64,000 nucleotides of DNA from Bradyrhizobium xenonodulans (GTDB lineage: Bacteria > Pseudomonadota > Alphaproteobacteria > Rhizobiales > Xanthobacteraceae), in NCBI RefSeq assembly GCF_027594865.1, contig NZ_CP089391.1, positions 3,564,501 to 3,628,500 of the forward strand, written 5' to 3'. This document shows, piece by piece, positions 34,871 through 45,210 of the stretch; position 1 is the first letter of the stretch, and each line of letters starts with the position of its first letter. A program made the translations under genes and the position numbers. Below the pieces are notes generated by a model. That model worked only from the letters and a program-made list of their open reading frames with translations. It did not search any database and was not told the origin of the DNA.

Positions 34871-35293
34871 ATGGCGATTGAACGCACCTTCTCGATCATC
34901 AAGCCCGATGCGACCGCGCGTAACCTGACCGGTGCGGTCAACGCCGTGATCGAAAAGGCGGGCCTGCGCATCGTCGCGCAGAAGCGCATCCGCATGACCA
35001 AGGAACAGGCCGAGACCTTCTATGCCGTCCACAAGGCCCGCCCGTTCTTCGGCGAGCTCGTCGAGTTCATGACCTCGGGCCCGGTCGTCGTCCAGGTGCT
35101 GGAAGCCGAGGGCGCCATCGCCAAGTACCGCGATGCCATGGGCGCGACCGATCCGTCCAAGGCGGCCGACGGCACCATCCGCAAGCTCTACGCAAAGTCG
35201 ATCGGCGAGAATTCCGCTCACGGTTCGGACGCGCCGGAGACCGCCGCGATCGAGATCGCGCAGTTCTTCTCGGGCAACGAGATCGTCGGCTGA
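34871..35293 (+). CDS. ndk: Nucleoside diphosphate kinase
   Basis: Exchanges gamma-phosphates between nucleoside tri- and diphosphates. The 140-residue protein opens [18 protein letters not shown], and the active-site loop [13 protein letters not shown] carries the phosphorylated histidine (normally NxxHGSD). [18 protein letters not shown] is another conserved block. The start at 34871 is preferred over an ATG two codons upstream (34865) because family members begin MAIERT. Confidence 0.97.
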   Translation: MAIERTFSIIKPDATARNLTGAVNAVIEKAGLRIVAQKRIRMTKEQAETFYAVHKARPFFGELVEFMTSGPVVVQVLEAEGAIAKYRDAMGATDPSKAADGTIRKLYAKSIGENSAHGSDAPETAAIEIAQFFSGNEIVG

Positions 35294-35334
35294 TCCAGCC
35301 GATCGTTTAAGTCCACGGGGCGAAAGGACGTATT

Positions 35335-36195
35335 GTGAACTGGCTCTGGCAGATCTTCGATCCCGCTACGATCGGGGCATTCTTCACCCAGTTTCGCAAC
35401 GAGATGGCCGAGCCGACCTTCTGGATTGCGGTCGGGAAGATCATCTGGATCAACATCCTGCTCTCCGGCGACAACGCGCTGGTGATTGCGCTCGCCTGCC
35501 GCGGCCTCAAGCCGCGGCACCGGCTGTGGGGCATGATCTTCGGTGCCGGCGCAGCGGTGCTGCTGCGGATCATCTTCACCGGCATCGTCGCGAGCCTGAT
35601 GGAGCTGCCGTACCTCAAGCTCGTCGGCGGTCTCGCACTGATCGTGATCGCGGCAAAGCTGCTGGTGCCGGAAGAGGAGGACGAGGACGGCGTCGAGTCC
35701 GCCTCGCATCTGTGGCAGGCGGTGCAGATCGTCGTCGTTGCCGACATCGTCATGAGCCTGGACAACGTCATTGCGGTCGCCGCCGCCGCCAATGGCAGCG
35801 TGCCGCTGTTGATCCTCGGTCTCGCCATCAGCGTGCCGCTGATCGTCGCCGGTGCGGCGCTGATCATGGCGCTGCTGGCCAGGCTTCCGGTCCTGGTGTG
35901 GGCCGGCGCGGCGCTGCTCGGCTGGATCGCGGGCGAGGTGATCGCGACCGATCCCGGCGTGGCGCCGAAGCTGCACACGCTGTTCGACAGCCCGTTCGGG
36001 GCTTCGCTGGACGGCATGCTCAGCACCTTGCGCATCCCGCCGCAATTCGGTCATGGCGGCGGTGGCGGTGAATATCTCTGCGCGGCCCTCGGCGTCGTCG
36101 TCGTGCTGGTCGTCGGCACCATCTGGCGCCGTCGCAGCCTCAGCACGGCCGCGCTGGCGTCGTCCGAGCGGCACGCCAAGGCCTCGGCGGAATAA
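35335..36195 (+). CDS. TerC / YjbE family integral membrane protein
   Basis: A 286-residue polytopic protein of the TerC superfamily, which has been linked to manganese or other metal export and to tellurite resistance. It starts with GTG at 35335 after AAAGG. The family D-N motifs are present in two copies: NILLSGDNALVIALACRG and VMSLDNVIAVAAAA. Roughly seven helices are visible, with an acidic loop EEEDEDGVES between helices and a Gly/Ser-rich tail. It follows ndk in the same direction with a 41-bp gap. Ligand not determined. Confidence 0.85.
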   Translation: MNWLWQIFDPATIGAFFTQFRNEMAEPTFWIAVGKIIWINILLSGDNALVIALACRGLKPRHRLWGMIFGAGAAVLLRIIFTGIVASLMELPYLKLVGGLALIVIAAKLLVPEEEDEDGVESASHLWQAVQIVVVADIVMSLDNVIAVAAAANGSVPLLILGLAISVPLIVAGAALIMALLARLPVLVWAGAALLGWIAGEVIATDPGVAPKLHTLFDSPFGASLDGMLSTLRIPPQFGHGGGGGEYLCAALGVVVVLVVGTIWRRRSLSTAALASSERHAKASAE

Positions 36196-36349
36196 TCCAC
36201 GCGTGTGATCGGACTTGTCGGCCGCCCCAAGCGGGAGCGGCCCTTGCCTTGCGCATGTTGGCGAGCGTTGCAGCTCTTCGCGCGCTCCGCGCGCGCGACG
36301 ACGCGTCGCACCGTGACTCACACCGCTCGCAACCTGCGGGCGATTTAGA

Positions 36350-36367
36350 GTTTATCTCATTATAAAC
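36350..36367. promoter_or_regulatory. Palindrome upstream of the TonB-dependent receptor gene
   Basis: GTTTAT-CTCATT-ATAAAC, perfect 6-bp arms, 92 bases before the receptor ATG. AT-rich palindromes in this position commonly bind iron-responsive regulators such as Fur, Irr or RirA; the exact factor cannot be told, and the match to a published consensus was not verified. Confidence 0.4.
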
Positions 36368-36458
36368 GACTGAAACGAAAGGGTCCTTTCGTTGACTCGA
36401 TAATGCTGTCCGCGGCACGTCGCTCCGAAATTCATTCTGTCAGATCGGAAGCTTTACG

Positions 36459-38797
36459 ATGCCGTCGCGAGTCATTTGCCGTCCCGTTAACGTTCTCGCC
36501 GTCACCGTCAAAGCACGTCCGACGTATTCGACGCCTGCGGCCGTCGCGGCGTCCGTGGTCTCCATCGCATTGCTCGGTGCGGGCCTGCCGCAGCAGGCCA
36601 ACGCGCAAGGCACCGCGCCGGCGACCGACAGCGCGACCGCGTTACCGGCGGTGAACGTCACTGCGGAGGCGCCAAGGCAGCGCGCGCGTCCACGATCCAA
36701 TCCGGGCCGAACGGCGGCCCGTGGCAGCTCGCGCACAACTGAGCGGGCCGCAGTTCAGGCGGAAGGAAATCCGCCGGCGCCGAAGCCCGGCGCGCTGCCG
36801 CCGTCCTATGCGGGCGGGCAGGTCGCGCGCGGAGGCCAGGTCGGTTTGCTCGGCAACAAGGATTTCATGGATACGCCGTTCAACATCACGAGTTACACCG
36901 CGAAGAAGATCGAGGATCAACAGGCCACCACGGTCGCCGACGTCGTCAGCAACGACCCTTCGGTCCGTTTCACGGGGCAGACCGGCGGCATCCTCGACTC
37001 CTTCTTCATTCGCGGCTTTCCGATCGGCGAGGGCAATGTCGGAGAAATTGCCTTCAACGGCGTCTATGGCGTCGTGCCGAACTACCGTGTGTTCACCGAC
37101 TACGTCGAACGGATCGAGATCATCAAGGGGCCGACCGCGCTGCTTTACGGCATGGTCCCGAACAGCAGTGTCGGCGGCACCATCAACATCGTTCCGAAGC
37201 GCGCCGGAGATGTCGATCTGACACGGGTGACGACCGATTACGCCTCGAACTCCCAGCTCGGCACGCATCTGGATGTGAGCCGACGGTTCGGCGAGAACCG
37301 CGAATTCGGCATTCGCGTCAATGGCAGCTATCACAATGGCGATACGCCGCTGGATAACCAGAGCCGCGAGGCGCATGTCGGCGCCGCGGCGTTCGACTAT
37401 CGCGGCGAGAAATTCAGGGCGTCGCTCGACTTCATCGACCAGGATGAAAAGTTCGACGCGCCGACGAGGCCGTTTCTGGTCGCAACGGGCGTCGCCGTCC
37501 CGACCGCGCCGGTCGGCCGCCGCAACGTCACGCAGTCCTGGGAATGGGCCAAGGTTCATGACAATTCGCTGCTAGCGCGCGGCGAGTTCGACGTGACGGA
37601 TACCGTGACGGTGTTCGCCAGTGGCGGTGGCGGCAGGACGCAGGTCGATCGTCTGTTCGGCACGCCGACGATCCTGAACGCGGCCGGCAACACCACGACG
37701 ACACCGGGACGCTTCAAATTCGACATCGACAGGAACGTCGCGGACGCCGGTGTGCGCGCCCGCTTTGAAACCGCCGCGATCAGCCACGCTGTGACCTTCC
37801 AGGGAAGCTACTACACAGATCAGGTCGGGCGCGGATCTGTGAACGGAACGCCGGTGCTGTCCAATATCTACGCGCCAATCGCCCGCCCGGAGCAACTCGT
37901 TGCGGCTCCTGCGACCATACCGAAACTCTCGGACAGCGAACTGACCGGCCTTGCGCTGGCCGACACCATGTCGGTCTTCCAGGAACGCCTGCAACTGACC
38001 GTCGGCGTACGGCAACAGGGCGTCAAGGGGACCAACTACAATACCACGACGGGCGCCGTGACGTCCGCCTACGACCAGACGGCGTACACGCCGATGGTCG
38101 GCCTCGTCGTGAAGCCGTGGAGCAACGTTTCGCTGTACGCCAACTACATCGACGGGCTCAGCAAAGGCGATACCGCACCGATGGGGGCGGCCAATCAAGG
38201 CGAAGTCCTCGCGCCGTATTTAGCAAGCAGAAGGAAGTGGGCGCGAAGGTCGATTTCGGCATGCTGGCGACCACGATCAGCCTGTTCGAGATCACCAAGC
38301 CGTCGGGGCAGACCGGAGCCGGCAACGTCTTCCGAGCCGATCAGGAGCAGCGCAATCGCGGCGTGGAATTCAGCGTGTTCGGCGAGGTGCAGCCAGGCAT
38401 TCGCGTCCTTGGCGGCGTGACGCTGATCGACGCGGAGCTGACAAAAACGAGCACGGCAGCCAATCTCGGCAAGACGCCGATCGGAGTGCCCCAGGTGCAA
38501 GCCAATCTGTCTGCCGAATGGGACACCCCGTTCGCGCCTGGACTGACGCTGGTCGCGAACACCATCTATACCGGGCACCAATATCTGAACGGGGCGAACA
38601 CACAGGTCATCCCGGCCTGGACGAGGCTCGATCTGGGAGCCCGCTACAACACACGGATCAACAACCGGCCGGTGACGCTCCGGGCTCTGGTCCAGAACGT
38701 GTTCGACACCAACTACTGGGCCGGCGTCGCGAGCTTCTCCGCATTGTCGCAAGGCGCGCCGCGAACACTATTATTGTCGATGTCGACAGATTTCTGA
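36459..38797 (+). pseudogene. TonB-dependent siderophore receptor disrupted by a one-base frameshift
   Basis: An outer-membrane receptor of about 779 codons in total when both frames are joined. The N terminus carries a signal peptide (AAVASVVSIALLGAGLPQQA, cleavage near NAQGT) and the TonB box region, then the plug domain (ITSYTAKKIEDQQATTVADV, FIRGFPIGEGNVGEIAFNGV, FTDYVERIEIIKGPTALLYG) and the barrel. The reading frame from 36459 leaves the family pattern at about 38220: GEVLAPY is followed by nonsense, whereas the next frame resumes SKQKEVGAKVDFGMLATTIS and runs to a normal barrel end (APRTLLLSMSTDF). Loss of one base in the TTTAGC stretch near 38217-38222 explains it. It is either an inactivated gene or a sequencing error. 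Confidence 0.88.
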
Positions 38798-38815
38798 GCC
38801 TGGGAGGCCGCCCGT

Positions 38816-40318
38816 CTACCGTCGGACGATCGAGCCGGCGCGGCTCACCAGGCGCGCGAGTTGCTTGAAGCGGCTGCCGACGCGGTCGGCGACGAGGTCG
38901 CCGAGCCGGTGCTCGAACACCAGCATCAGATTGCGGGCCCGGCTGCGGAAATGCGTGGCGGGCAGCACGCCCGGGCGCGCCGCCGAGATCAGGTGCGCGA
39001 CGCGGAAAGCCGCGCCCAAGAGGCGGGCGCGTTCGAGCTGGGCCGGCGTCAGCAATTCCTGCATCGTCACCGGCGGCTGGTTCTCCTCGCTGAGGCCCGC
39101 ATAGCGATAGAACACGGAGAGGCCGACGAAGGCGCGCTCGGTGTGGGTGATCGCGCCGAAATTGCCGTTGACGACGAGGCTCAGCGTCTGCTCGCCGCGA
39201 TGGTCGGGATGCACGCGCCAGCCGATATCCGAGAGCAGGCACGCGGTGTGACGCAGGCGGCGATCCTCGTCGGTCTCGCGCAGCTTGACCACGCGCGCGA
39301 GACGGTCGGTCCAGGCAATCAGCTCGCGGGCGTGCTTGGCCGAGCGCGACAGCAGCTGGTTCAGCTCTTCGGCCGCGCAGATCAGTCCGTCCTTGTTGCG
39401 CTCGGACTCCGGCAGCTTTTCGTGCAGCAGGCCCTCGCGCACGCCGAAGGTCGAGAACACGATGGTCTTGGGCTTTGCGACGCGGATGATGTGCTCGAGC
39501 ACCAGCGCCGCATAGGTGAGGAGCGGGCGCCGCGCATCGGCGACGACCTCGATGTCGGCGAGCGTGTTGCTGGCCGCGAGGCGGCGCAGACGGCGCGAGA
39601 AGTCGAGCGCCTCGGCGGCCGAAATCGAATAGCCGTGCATCACCTGGAGCGGATAGCCGCTCTGGATGATGTGGATGCGTGCGAGCGCGCGCCAGGTGCC
39701 GCCGACCGCGTAAAAGGTGCGGCCGCGGCCCGCGATGAGCAGCTCGACCTCGTCGATCTCCTCCCGCACGATCCGGTCGGCGCGCTTGAGCGATTTGTGC
39801 GCGAGGTCCTGGAGCGCGAGGCCGCCGAGCGGCAGCGTCACGCCGCTGCGCACGGCGTTCCGGCGCACGTCGATCAGCTCGAGCGAGCCGCCGCCGAGAT
39901 CGCCGACGATGCCGTCGGGATGATGGATGCCAGAGATGACGCCGAGCGCCGACAGCCGCGCCTCGCGCGGGCCCGACAGGATCTCGATCTTCACGGCGCA
40001 GATGCGCTCGGCCTTGGCGATGAAGTCGGGGCCGTTGGAGGCGTCGCGGCAGGCCGCGGTCGCGATCGCGAACACGCGTCCGACCTGCATCACCCGGCAC
40101 AGCGCGCGAAAGCGCCTCAGCGAGGTCAGCGCCTTGTCGACGGCATCAGGGGCGAGCAGACCCGTGCTCTGCACCTCGCGCCCGAGGCCGCACAGCGTCT
40201 TCTCGTTGAAGATCGGGATGAGGCTCCGCGTCAGTCCCTCGTAGACGACGAGACGGACCGAGTTGGAGCCGATGTCGATGACCGCGACGCTCGTGCCGCG
40301 CTTGCGCGGCCGCTTCAC
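38816..40318 (-). CDS. ppx: Exopolyphosphatase / GppA family phosphatase
   Basis: Degrades inorganic polyphosphate or pppGpp. The 500-residue protein belongs to the sugar-kinase/HSP70 fold: VAVIDIGSNSVRLVVYEG at about residues 11-28, GDLGGGSLELIDV and an ATP-fold glycine motif around residue 150. The C-terminal half is an HD-like helical region. It lies immediately after ppk on the same strand (16 bp), so synthesis and breakdown of polyphosphate are co-encoded. Ppx and GppA activities cannot be separated by sequence. Its 3' end nearly touches the receptor gene, which converges from the other side. Confidence 0.92.
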   Translation of the reverse strand: MKRPRKRGTSVAVIDIGSNSVRLVVYEGLTRSLIPIFNEKTLCGLGREVQSTGLLAPDAVDKALTSLRRFRALCRVMQVGRVFAIATAACRDASNGPDFIAKAERICAVKIEILSGPREARLSALGVISGIHHPDGIVGDLGGGSLELIDVRRNAVRSGVTLPLGGLALQDLAHKSLKRADRIVREEIDEVELLIAGRGRTFYAVGGTWRALARIHIIQSGYPLQVMHGYSISAAEALDFSRRLRRLAASNTLADIEVVADARRPLLTYAALVLEHIIRVAKPKTIVFSTFGVREGLLHEKLPESERNKDGLICAAEELNQLLSRSAKHARELIAWTDRLARVVKLRETDEDRRLRHTACLLSDIGWRVHPDHRGEQTLSLVVNGNFGAITHTERAFVGLSVFYRYAGLSEENQPPVTMQELLTPAQLERARLLGAAFRVAHLISAARPGVLPATHFRSRARNLMLVFEHRLGDLVADRVGSRFKQLARLVSRAGSIVRR

Positions 40319-40333
40319 GTCGCAGATCCCGGA

Positions 40334-42526
40334 TCAGGATTGATGACGTTCATTACGGCGCGTGAGGCGGCGCGGCGAGGATTCCTTGAGCGACTTTCCA
40401 CGGCCAGACAGACTCGGATTTGTCATGAAGTAGTTGTGCACGTTGAAAGGCTCCTCGCCCTTCGCGGTCTTCATACGCGTTGAAGACCCGTCCGGCAATA
40501 ACTGCCAGCTCTGCTCATTGTCCTTCAGATTCGCGACCATGATCTGTTCGAGAACCTGCTGATGCACCGTGGGATTTTGCAGCGGACACAGCACCTCGAC
40601 GCGGCGGTCGAGGTTGCGCGGCATCATGTCGGCCGACGAGATATACACAGCCGCTTTCGTGCTCGGCAGGCCCTGACCCATGCCGAAGCAATAGATTCGG
40701 CCATGTTCCAGGAAGCGCCCGATGATCGACTTGACGCGGATGTTCTCCGACAGGCCGGGAATGCCGGGCCGCAGGCAGCAGATGCCGCGCACCACGAGCT
40801 CGACCTGCACGCCGGCCTGCGAGGCCTCATAGAGCGCGTCGATGATGTCGGGGTCGACCAGCGCATTCATCTTCATCCAGACCGCACCGGGACGGCCGTG
40901 CCGCGCATGCGCGGTCTCGCCCTGGATGTGCTCGATGATGCGCTTGCGCAAGGTCAGCGGCGACACCGCCATCTTTTCCAGATCGCTCGGCGCGGCATAG
41001 CCGGTGATGAAGTTGAACACGCGCGCGGCGTCGCGGCCGATGGTCGGATCCGAGGTGAAGTACGAGAGGTCGGTATAGATGCGCGCGGTCACCGGGTGAT
41101 AATTGCCGGTGCCGGTATGGACGTAGGTCGTGAGGCTGCCGCCCTCACGGCGCACCACCATCGAGAGCTTGGCGTGCGTCTTCAGCTCGAGGAAGCCGTA
41201 GACGACCTGCACGCCGGCGCGTTCGAGGTCGCGCGCCCAGCGGATGTTGGCTTCCTCGTCGAAGCGCGCCTTCAGCTCGATCAGCGCGGTGACGGATTTG
41301 CCGGCCTCGGCGGCTTCCGCGAGCGCGCGGACGATCGGCGAATTGTTGGAGGTGCGGTAGAGCGTCTGCTTGATCGCGACGACATCGGGGTCGCGCGTGG
41401 CTTGCTGGAGGAACTGCACCACCACGTCGAAGGATTCGTAAGGGTGATGGACGACGAGATCCTTCTGCCGGATCGCAGCAAAGATGTCGCCGCCATGTTC
41501 GCGCACGCGCTCCGGATGGCGCGGCACGTAGGGGGTGAATTCGAGGTCGGGCCGGTCGAGGCGGGTGAGCTGCGAGAGCTCGTTCATGGCCAGCACGCCG
41601 TCCACGAGGAACACCTCGTCGTCGGCGGCCGAGAGCGCGTGCTGCACGAAGCTGCGCAGCTCCTCCGGCATCTTGGCGTCGATTTCGAGCCGGATCACCG
41701 ATCCGCGGCGGCGGCGCTTCAGCGCGGTCTCGAACAGGCGGACGAGGTCTTCGGCCTCTTCCTCGATTTCGAGCTCGGAGTCGCGGATGATGCGGAAGGC
41801 GCCCTGGCCCTGAAGATTGTAGCCGGGGAACAGGCGGTTGATGAACAGGCCGGTCGCCTGCTCCAGCGAGATCAGCCGGACGACCTTGCCCTCGGTCGGC
41901 AGCCGGATGAAGCGGTCGATCTTGCCGGGCATGCGGATCAGCGCGTTCATCTGCTTGCCGTCGGCCTCGCGCGTCAGCTGGAGCGCGATGGTGAAGCCGA
42001 GGCTCGGAATGAACGGGAAGGGGTGGGCTGGGTCGATCGCGAGCGGCGTCAGCAGCGGGAACACGTTGTGGAGGAAGTAGTCCTCGATCCAGGTTCGCTC
42101 AGCCTTGGTGACGTCCTTGCCTTCGACCAGCGCGATGCCGACACCGGCCAGCGTCCCGCGCAGGTCGGCCCAGATCGCCTGCTGATCGCTGGCAAGCCGC
42201 GAGACGGTGCGGTTGATCAAGGCGAGCTGCTCGGACGGCGTCAGGCCATCGGGGGCGCGTTCGGCAATCCCCTCGCGCACCTGGGCCTTGATGCCGGCGA
42301 CGCGGACCATGAAGAACTCGTCGAGATTATTCGCCGAAATCGACAGGAATCGCACCCGCTCCAGCACGGGATGGTTGAGATTGACCGATTCCTCCAGGAC
42401 GCGGCGGTTGAAATGCAGCCAGGACAGCTCGCGATTGATGAATCGCTCGGGGCTCGAGGCAATCGCCGGCAGTCCCTCGGCTTCCGTGACTTTTTCTTTT
42501 GTTTCAACAGCTTGCGCGGAGTCCAT
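40334..42526 (-). CDS. ppk: Polyphosphate kinase 1
   Basis: Polymerises the terminal phosphate of ATP into polyphosphate. The roughly 730-residue PPK1 opens with the conserved [20 protein letters not shown]. Catalytic histidine motifs are visible: [20 protein letters not shown] and the second, [15 protein letters not shown]. Phospholipase D-like metal/phosphate-binding blocks include [15 protein letters not shown]. Start may be 42526 ([12 protein letters not shown]) or 42541; both give the same core. An N-terminal 30 residues are poorly conserved. Upstream is hdaA, downstream ppx, the usual rhizobial grouping. Confidence 0.96.
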   Translation of the reverse strand: MDSAQAVETKEKVTEAEGLPAIASSPERFINRELSWLHFNRRVLEESVNLNHPVLERVRFLSISANNLDEFFMVRVAGIKAQVREGIAERAPDGLTPSEQLALINRTVSRLASDQQAIWADLRGTLAGVGIALVEGKDVTKAERTWIEDYFLHNVFPLLTPLAIDPAHPFPFIPSLGFTIALQLTREADGKQMNALIRMPGKIDRFIRLPTEGKVVRLISLEQATGLFINRLFPGYNLQGQGAFRIIRDSELEIEEEAEDLVRLFETALKRRRRGSVIRLEIDAKMPEELRSFVQHALSAADDEVFLVDGVLAMNELSQLTRLDRPDLEFTPYVPRHPERVREHGGDIFAAIRQKDLVVHHPYESFDVVVQFLQQATRDPDVVAIKQTLYRTSNNSPIVRALAEAAEAGKSVTALIELKARFDEEANIRWARDLERAGVQVVYGFLELKTHAKLSMVVRREGGSLTTYVHTGTGNYHPVTARIYTDLSYFTSDPTIGRDAARVFNFITGYAAPSDLEKMAVSPLTLRKRIIEHIQGETAHARHGRPGAVWMKMNALVDPDIIDALYEASQAGVQVELVVRGICCLRPGIPGLSENIRVKSIIGRFLEHGRIYCFGMGQGLPSTKAAVYISSADMMPRNLDRRVEVLCPLQNPTVHQQVLEQIMVANLKDNEQSWQLLPDGSSTRMKTAKGEEPFNVHNYFMTNPSLSGRGKSLKESSPRRLTRRNERHQS

Positions 42527-42667
42527 GAGAAGTCGGTCCATCCAGTTCGCCCCAATTTGCGACTTATGCGCAAAATCGGCGGGAGCATGTGTTAGTCCGA
42601 TGACGTTTCGATGACATTGATGTTCCGCTGCCATGCCGCGTCAAGCGGCTTGGAGGCGGGCGGCTGG

Positions 42668-43369
42668 TCAGGCGTCCCGTAGCAGCTCAGCGGCCAGCGC
42701 CCTCGTGACAGGGCGGCCGAGGCGCAGGGCCTCGCTGTCGAGCAGTTCGACGGCCTGCCGGGCGGCGGCCGAGGACCGCTCCAGGCGGGTGGCGAGGTAG
42801 CTGACCACGCTCTCGTCCACGGCGAGCTGGCGATCAGCGCAGAATTTGACGATCAGGCCGCGGAAGAGCTGGTCGTCGGGTGGCAGCAGCGAGATGACAG
42901 GCACGGCGCGCAGGCGCGAGCGCAGGTCGCGCAGCTCGATCTCGAGCGATGCCGGCACCTCGCGGCCGGTGAAGAGGACATAGGCGCCGTCCTCGCGGGC
43001 GAGGTTCATCAGGTGGAACAGGGCCCGCTCGTCGAACTCTTTGGCCTTGAGATCCTCGACCACCAGCGCGCCGGTGGCGAGCGCGCCCGGCACGGCGTCG
43101 GCGGTCAGCCCGTTGGCCGCGGCCGAGCGGGCGCCGGCATCTTCGGCCCAGATCGCGGCAAGATGGCTCTTGCCGCTGCCTTCGGGGCCGGCCAGCCACA
43201 TGATCCGGTTCGGCCATTCCGGCCATGCGTCGATGAGGGCAAGACCGGCTTCGTTGGCGGGACCTTCGAGGAAATTGTCCCGGCTGAGGCTCTCCGCATG
43301 CGGAAGCGAGAACGCCAATTGTCGGGGGGGAACGCGGCCTGCCACGCTTGCTTTGCTCCGTGCCGGCAT
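42668..43369 (-). CDS. hdaA: DnaA-related replication regulator HdaA
   Basis: A 233-residue AAA+ protein that lacks the DNA-binding domain of DnaA, the layout of Hda/HdaA, which with the beta clamp promotes hydrolysis of DnaA-ATP. Near the N terminus is RQLAFSLPHAESLSRDNFLE, including the clamp-binding region; Walker A is AGPEGSGKSHLAAIW and the sensor/arginine-finger parts include DLRSRLRAVPVISLLPPDDQ. The start at 43369 (MPARSKASV) is chosen by comparison; an open frame to 43432 would begin a few bases after the preceding gene. It sits between the CDP-alcohol transferase and ppk. Confidence 0.88.
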   Translation of the reverse strand: MPARSKASVAGRVPPRQLAFSLPHAESLSRDNFLEGPANEAGLALIDAWPEWPNRIMWLAGPEGSGKSHLAAIWAEDAGARSAAANGLTADAVPGALATGALVVEDLKAKEFDERALFHLMNLAREDGAYVLFTGREVPASLEIELRDLRSRLRAVPVISLLPPDDQLFRGLIVKFCADRQLAVDESVVSYLATRLERSSAAARQAVELLDSEALRLGRPVTRALAAELLRDA

Positions 43370-43437
43370 GCCGGCTTCGTTTGAAGAGATTCGACTTAAT
43401 CGAGCGGGAGTTGGCCTTTTACGGGGCCGCATCTAGC

Positions 43438-43980
43438 TCATTTGGCCTCGATCGTGCTCATGTGCCGCAGCCACTCGACGAGATAGAGCGACACCGAAGA
43501 GAGCGTGAAGACCGTGACGAGGCCCATCAGGATCATATCATAGGGCCCGGGCTTGAAGCCGAAGGCGAGGGAGGCCAGCACTAGCGCCGCATAGGCCACC
43601 TGGGCCGCGGTGTTGAGCTTCGACACTTTCGAGGGCTTCATCTCGACCGGCTTGTCAAACAGCCAGGACACGATCACCGCCGTGACGATCATGATGTCGC
43701 GCGACACCACCAGGATCACGATCCAGCGCGGGATGTCGCCCCAGATGCCGAGCGCCAGATAGATCGAGACCAGCAGCGCCTTGTCGGCGAGCGGATCGAG
43801 CAGGGCGCCCAGCTCGCTCGTCATGTTGAAGCGCTTGGCCAGGAAGCCGTCGACGGCGTCGCTGATGCCGGCAATGAGGAAGACGGCGAACGCCACCTCC
43901 ATTTGGCTCGACACGATGGCCCAGACGATGATCGGGACCAGCAGGATGCGGCCCAGGGTAATGATGTTCGGAATACTCAC
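43438..43980 (-). CDS. CDP-alcohol phosphatidyltransferase family membrane protein
   Basis: A roughly 180-residue integral-membrane enzyme of phospholipid synthesis. The family motif D-x2-D-G-x2-A-[KR]-x8-G-x3-D-x3-D is complete in SDAVDGFLAKRFNMTSELGA followed by LLDPLADKALLV. Five or six helices are present. The start GTG at 43980 (VSIPNIITLGRILLVP) is where family members begin; the frame is open to 44124 without similarity. The family includes phosphatidylglycerophosphate and cardiolipin synthases; the substrate is not fixed by sequence. Divergent from purM, and followed by hdaA. Confidence 0.88.
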   Translation of the reverse strand: MSIPNIITLGRILLVPIIVWAIVSSQMEVAFAVFLIAGISDAVDGFLAKRFNMTSELGALLDPLADKALLVSIYLALGIWGDIPRWIVILVVSRDIMIVTAVIVSWLFDKPVEMKPSKVSKLNTAAQVAYAALVLASLAFGFKPGPYDMILMGLVTVFTLSSVSLYLVEWLRHMSTIEAK

Positions 43981-44136
43981 GCGGCGCTTCCCGGCACCCA
44001 ATCTGACCTCGAATCCGGCCCCCTTTGAGGCTGAACCGGTTGATATCTCTACATAGTATACGGAGGGGCGCCATGCGAGCCATTGCGCGTCCCCGGAATT
44101 CGACGTAACCAGCCGCAAACCCACTGGAAATCGGGC

Positions 44137-45210
44137 ATGACCGACCGCAAAAACGGCCTCACTTACGCCGATTCAGGCGTCGATATCGACGCGGGCAACC
44201 GCTTGGTCGATCTGATCAAGCCGATGGTGCGTGCCACCGCACGGCCCGGCGCCGACGCCGAGATCGGCGGATTCGGCGGCCTGTTCGACCTCAAGGCGGC
44301 CGGATTCAAGGACCCCGTCCTGGTCGCCGCCACCGACGGCGTCGGCACCAAGGTCAAGATCGCGATCGAAACCGGCCTTCATGGCGGGATCGGCATCGAC
44401 CTCGTCGCCATGAGCGTCAATGATCTCGTGGTGCAGGGCGCCGAGCCGCTGTTCTTCCTGGACTATTTCGCCTGCGGCAAGCTCGATCCGGAGGCGACCG
44501 CCTCGATCGTCGCGGGTATCGCCGAAGGCTGCCGCGAATCCGGCTGTGCCCTGATCGGCGGCGAGACCGCCGAGATGCCCGGCCTCTACAAGGATGGCGA
44601 CTACGATCTCGGCGGCTTTGCCGTCGGTGCCGCCGAGCGCGGTACGCTGTTGCCGCGCAAGGATATCGCCGCGGGCGATGCCGTGATCGGCCTTGCCTCA
44701 TCGGGCGTGCATTCCAACGGCTTCTCGCTGGTGCGCAAGATCGTCGAGCAGTCCGGTCTCGGCTTCGAGGCGCCGGCGCCGTTTTCTCCAGTGATGACGC
44801 TCGGCGGCGCGCTGCTGACGCCGACCCGGCTCTACGTCAAATCCTGCCTACGCGCGATCCGCGAGACCGGCGCGGTCAAGGGGCTCGCCCACATCACCGG
44901 CGGCGGTTTCACCGACAACATTCCGCGCGTGCTGCCGAGCCATCTCGGCGTCGGCATCGATCTGGCGCGCCTGCCGGTGCTGCCGGTGTTCAAATGGCTG
45001 GCGGCCCAGGCCGGCATTGCCGAACTCGAAATGCTGCGCACCTTCAACTGCGGCATCGGCATGATCGCGATCGTGGAGCCCGACAAGGTCGATCGGGTCG
45101 TGCAGGTCTTCACCGATGCCGGCGAGACCGTGGCGCAGCTCGGCACCGTGATCCCGGCCGAGGGCGAGCATCGCGTCGTCTATAACGGCCATCTCGACCT
45201 GGCGCTGTGA
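44137..45210 (+). CDS. purM: Phosphoribosylformylglycinamidine cyclo-ligase
   Basis: Fifth step of de novo purine synthesis (AIR synthetase). The 357-residue protein starts [20 protein letters not shown] and carries [48 protein letters not shown] and the [13 protein letters not shown]-terminal motif. Start set at 44137; the upstream extension to 44083 has no similarity. The stop codon overlaps the start of purN (TGATG), so the two are translationally coupled. Confidence 0.97.
   Translation: MTDRKNGLTYADSGVDIDAGNRLVDLIKPMVRATARPGADAEIGGFGGLFDLKAAGFKDPVLVAATDGVGTKVKIAIETGLHGGIGIDLVAMSVNDLVVQGAEPLFFLDYFACGKLDPEATASIVAGIAEGCRESGCALIGGETAEMPGLYKDGDYDLGGFAVGAAERGTLLPRKDIAAGDAVIGLASSGVHSNGFSLVRKIVEQSGLGFEAPAPFSPVMTLGGALLTPTRLYVKSCLRAIRETGAVKGLAHITGGGFTDNIPRVLPSHLGVGIDLARLPVLPVFKWLAAQAGIAELEMLRTFNCGIGMIAIVEPDKVDRVVQVFTDAGETVAQLGTVIPAEGEHRVVYNGHLDLAL

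Noticed and set aside
38861..40483. A 540-codon plus-strand open frame across ppx
   Set aside because: Antisense to ppx with Arg/Glu/His-rich composition and no motif; explained by GC-rich codon use.
40562..42595. A 677-codon plus-strand open frame across ppk
   Set aside because: It lies antisense to a complete, well-conserved ppk, and its translation is a His/Arg/Asp-rich low-similarity sequence typical of the complementary frame of GC-rich genes.
43981..44124. N-terminal extension of the CDP-alcohol transferase
   Set aside because: The extension has no family similarity and includes sequence antisense to the purM leader; the family begins at the GTG at 43980.
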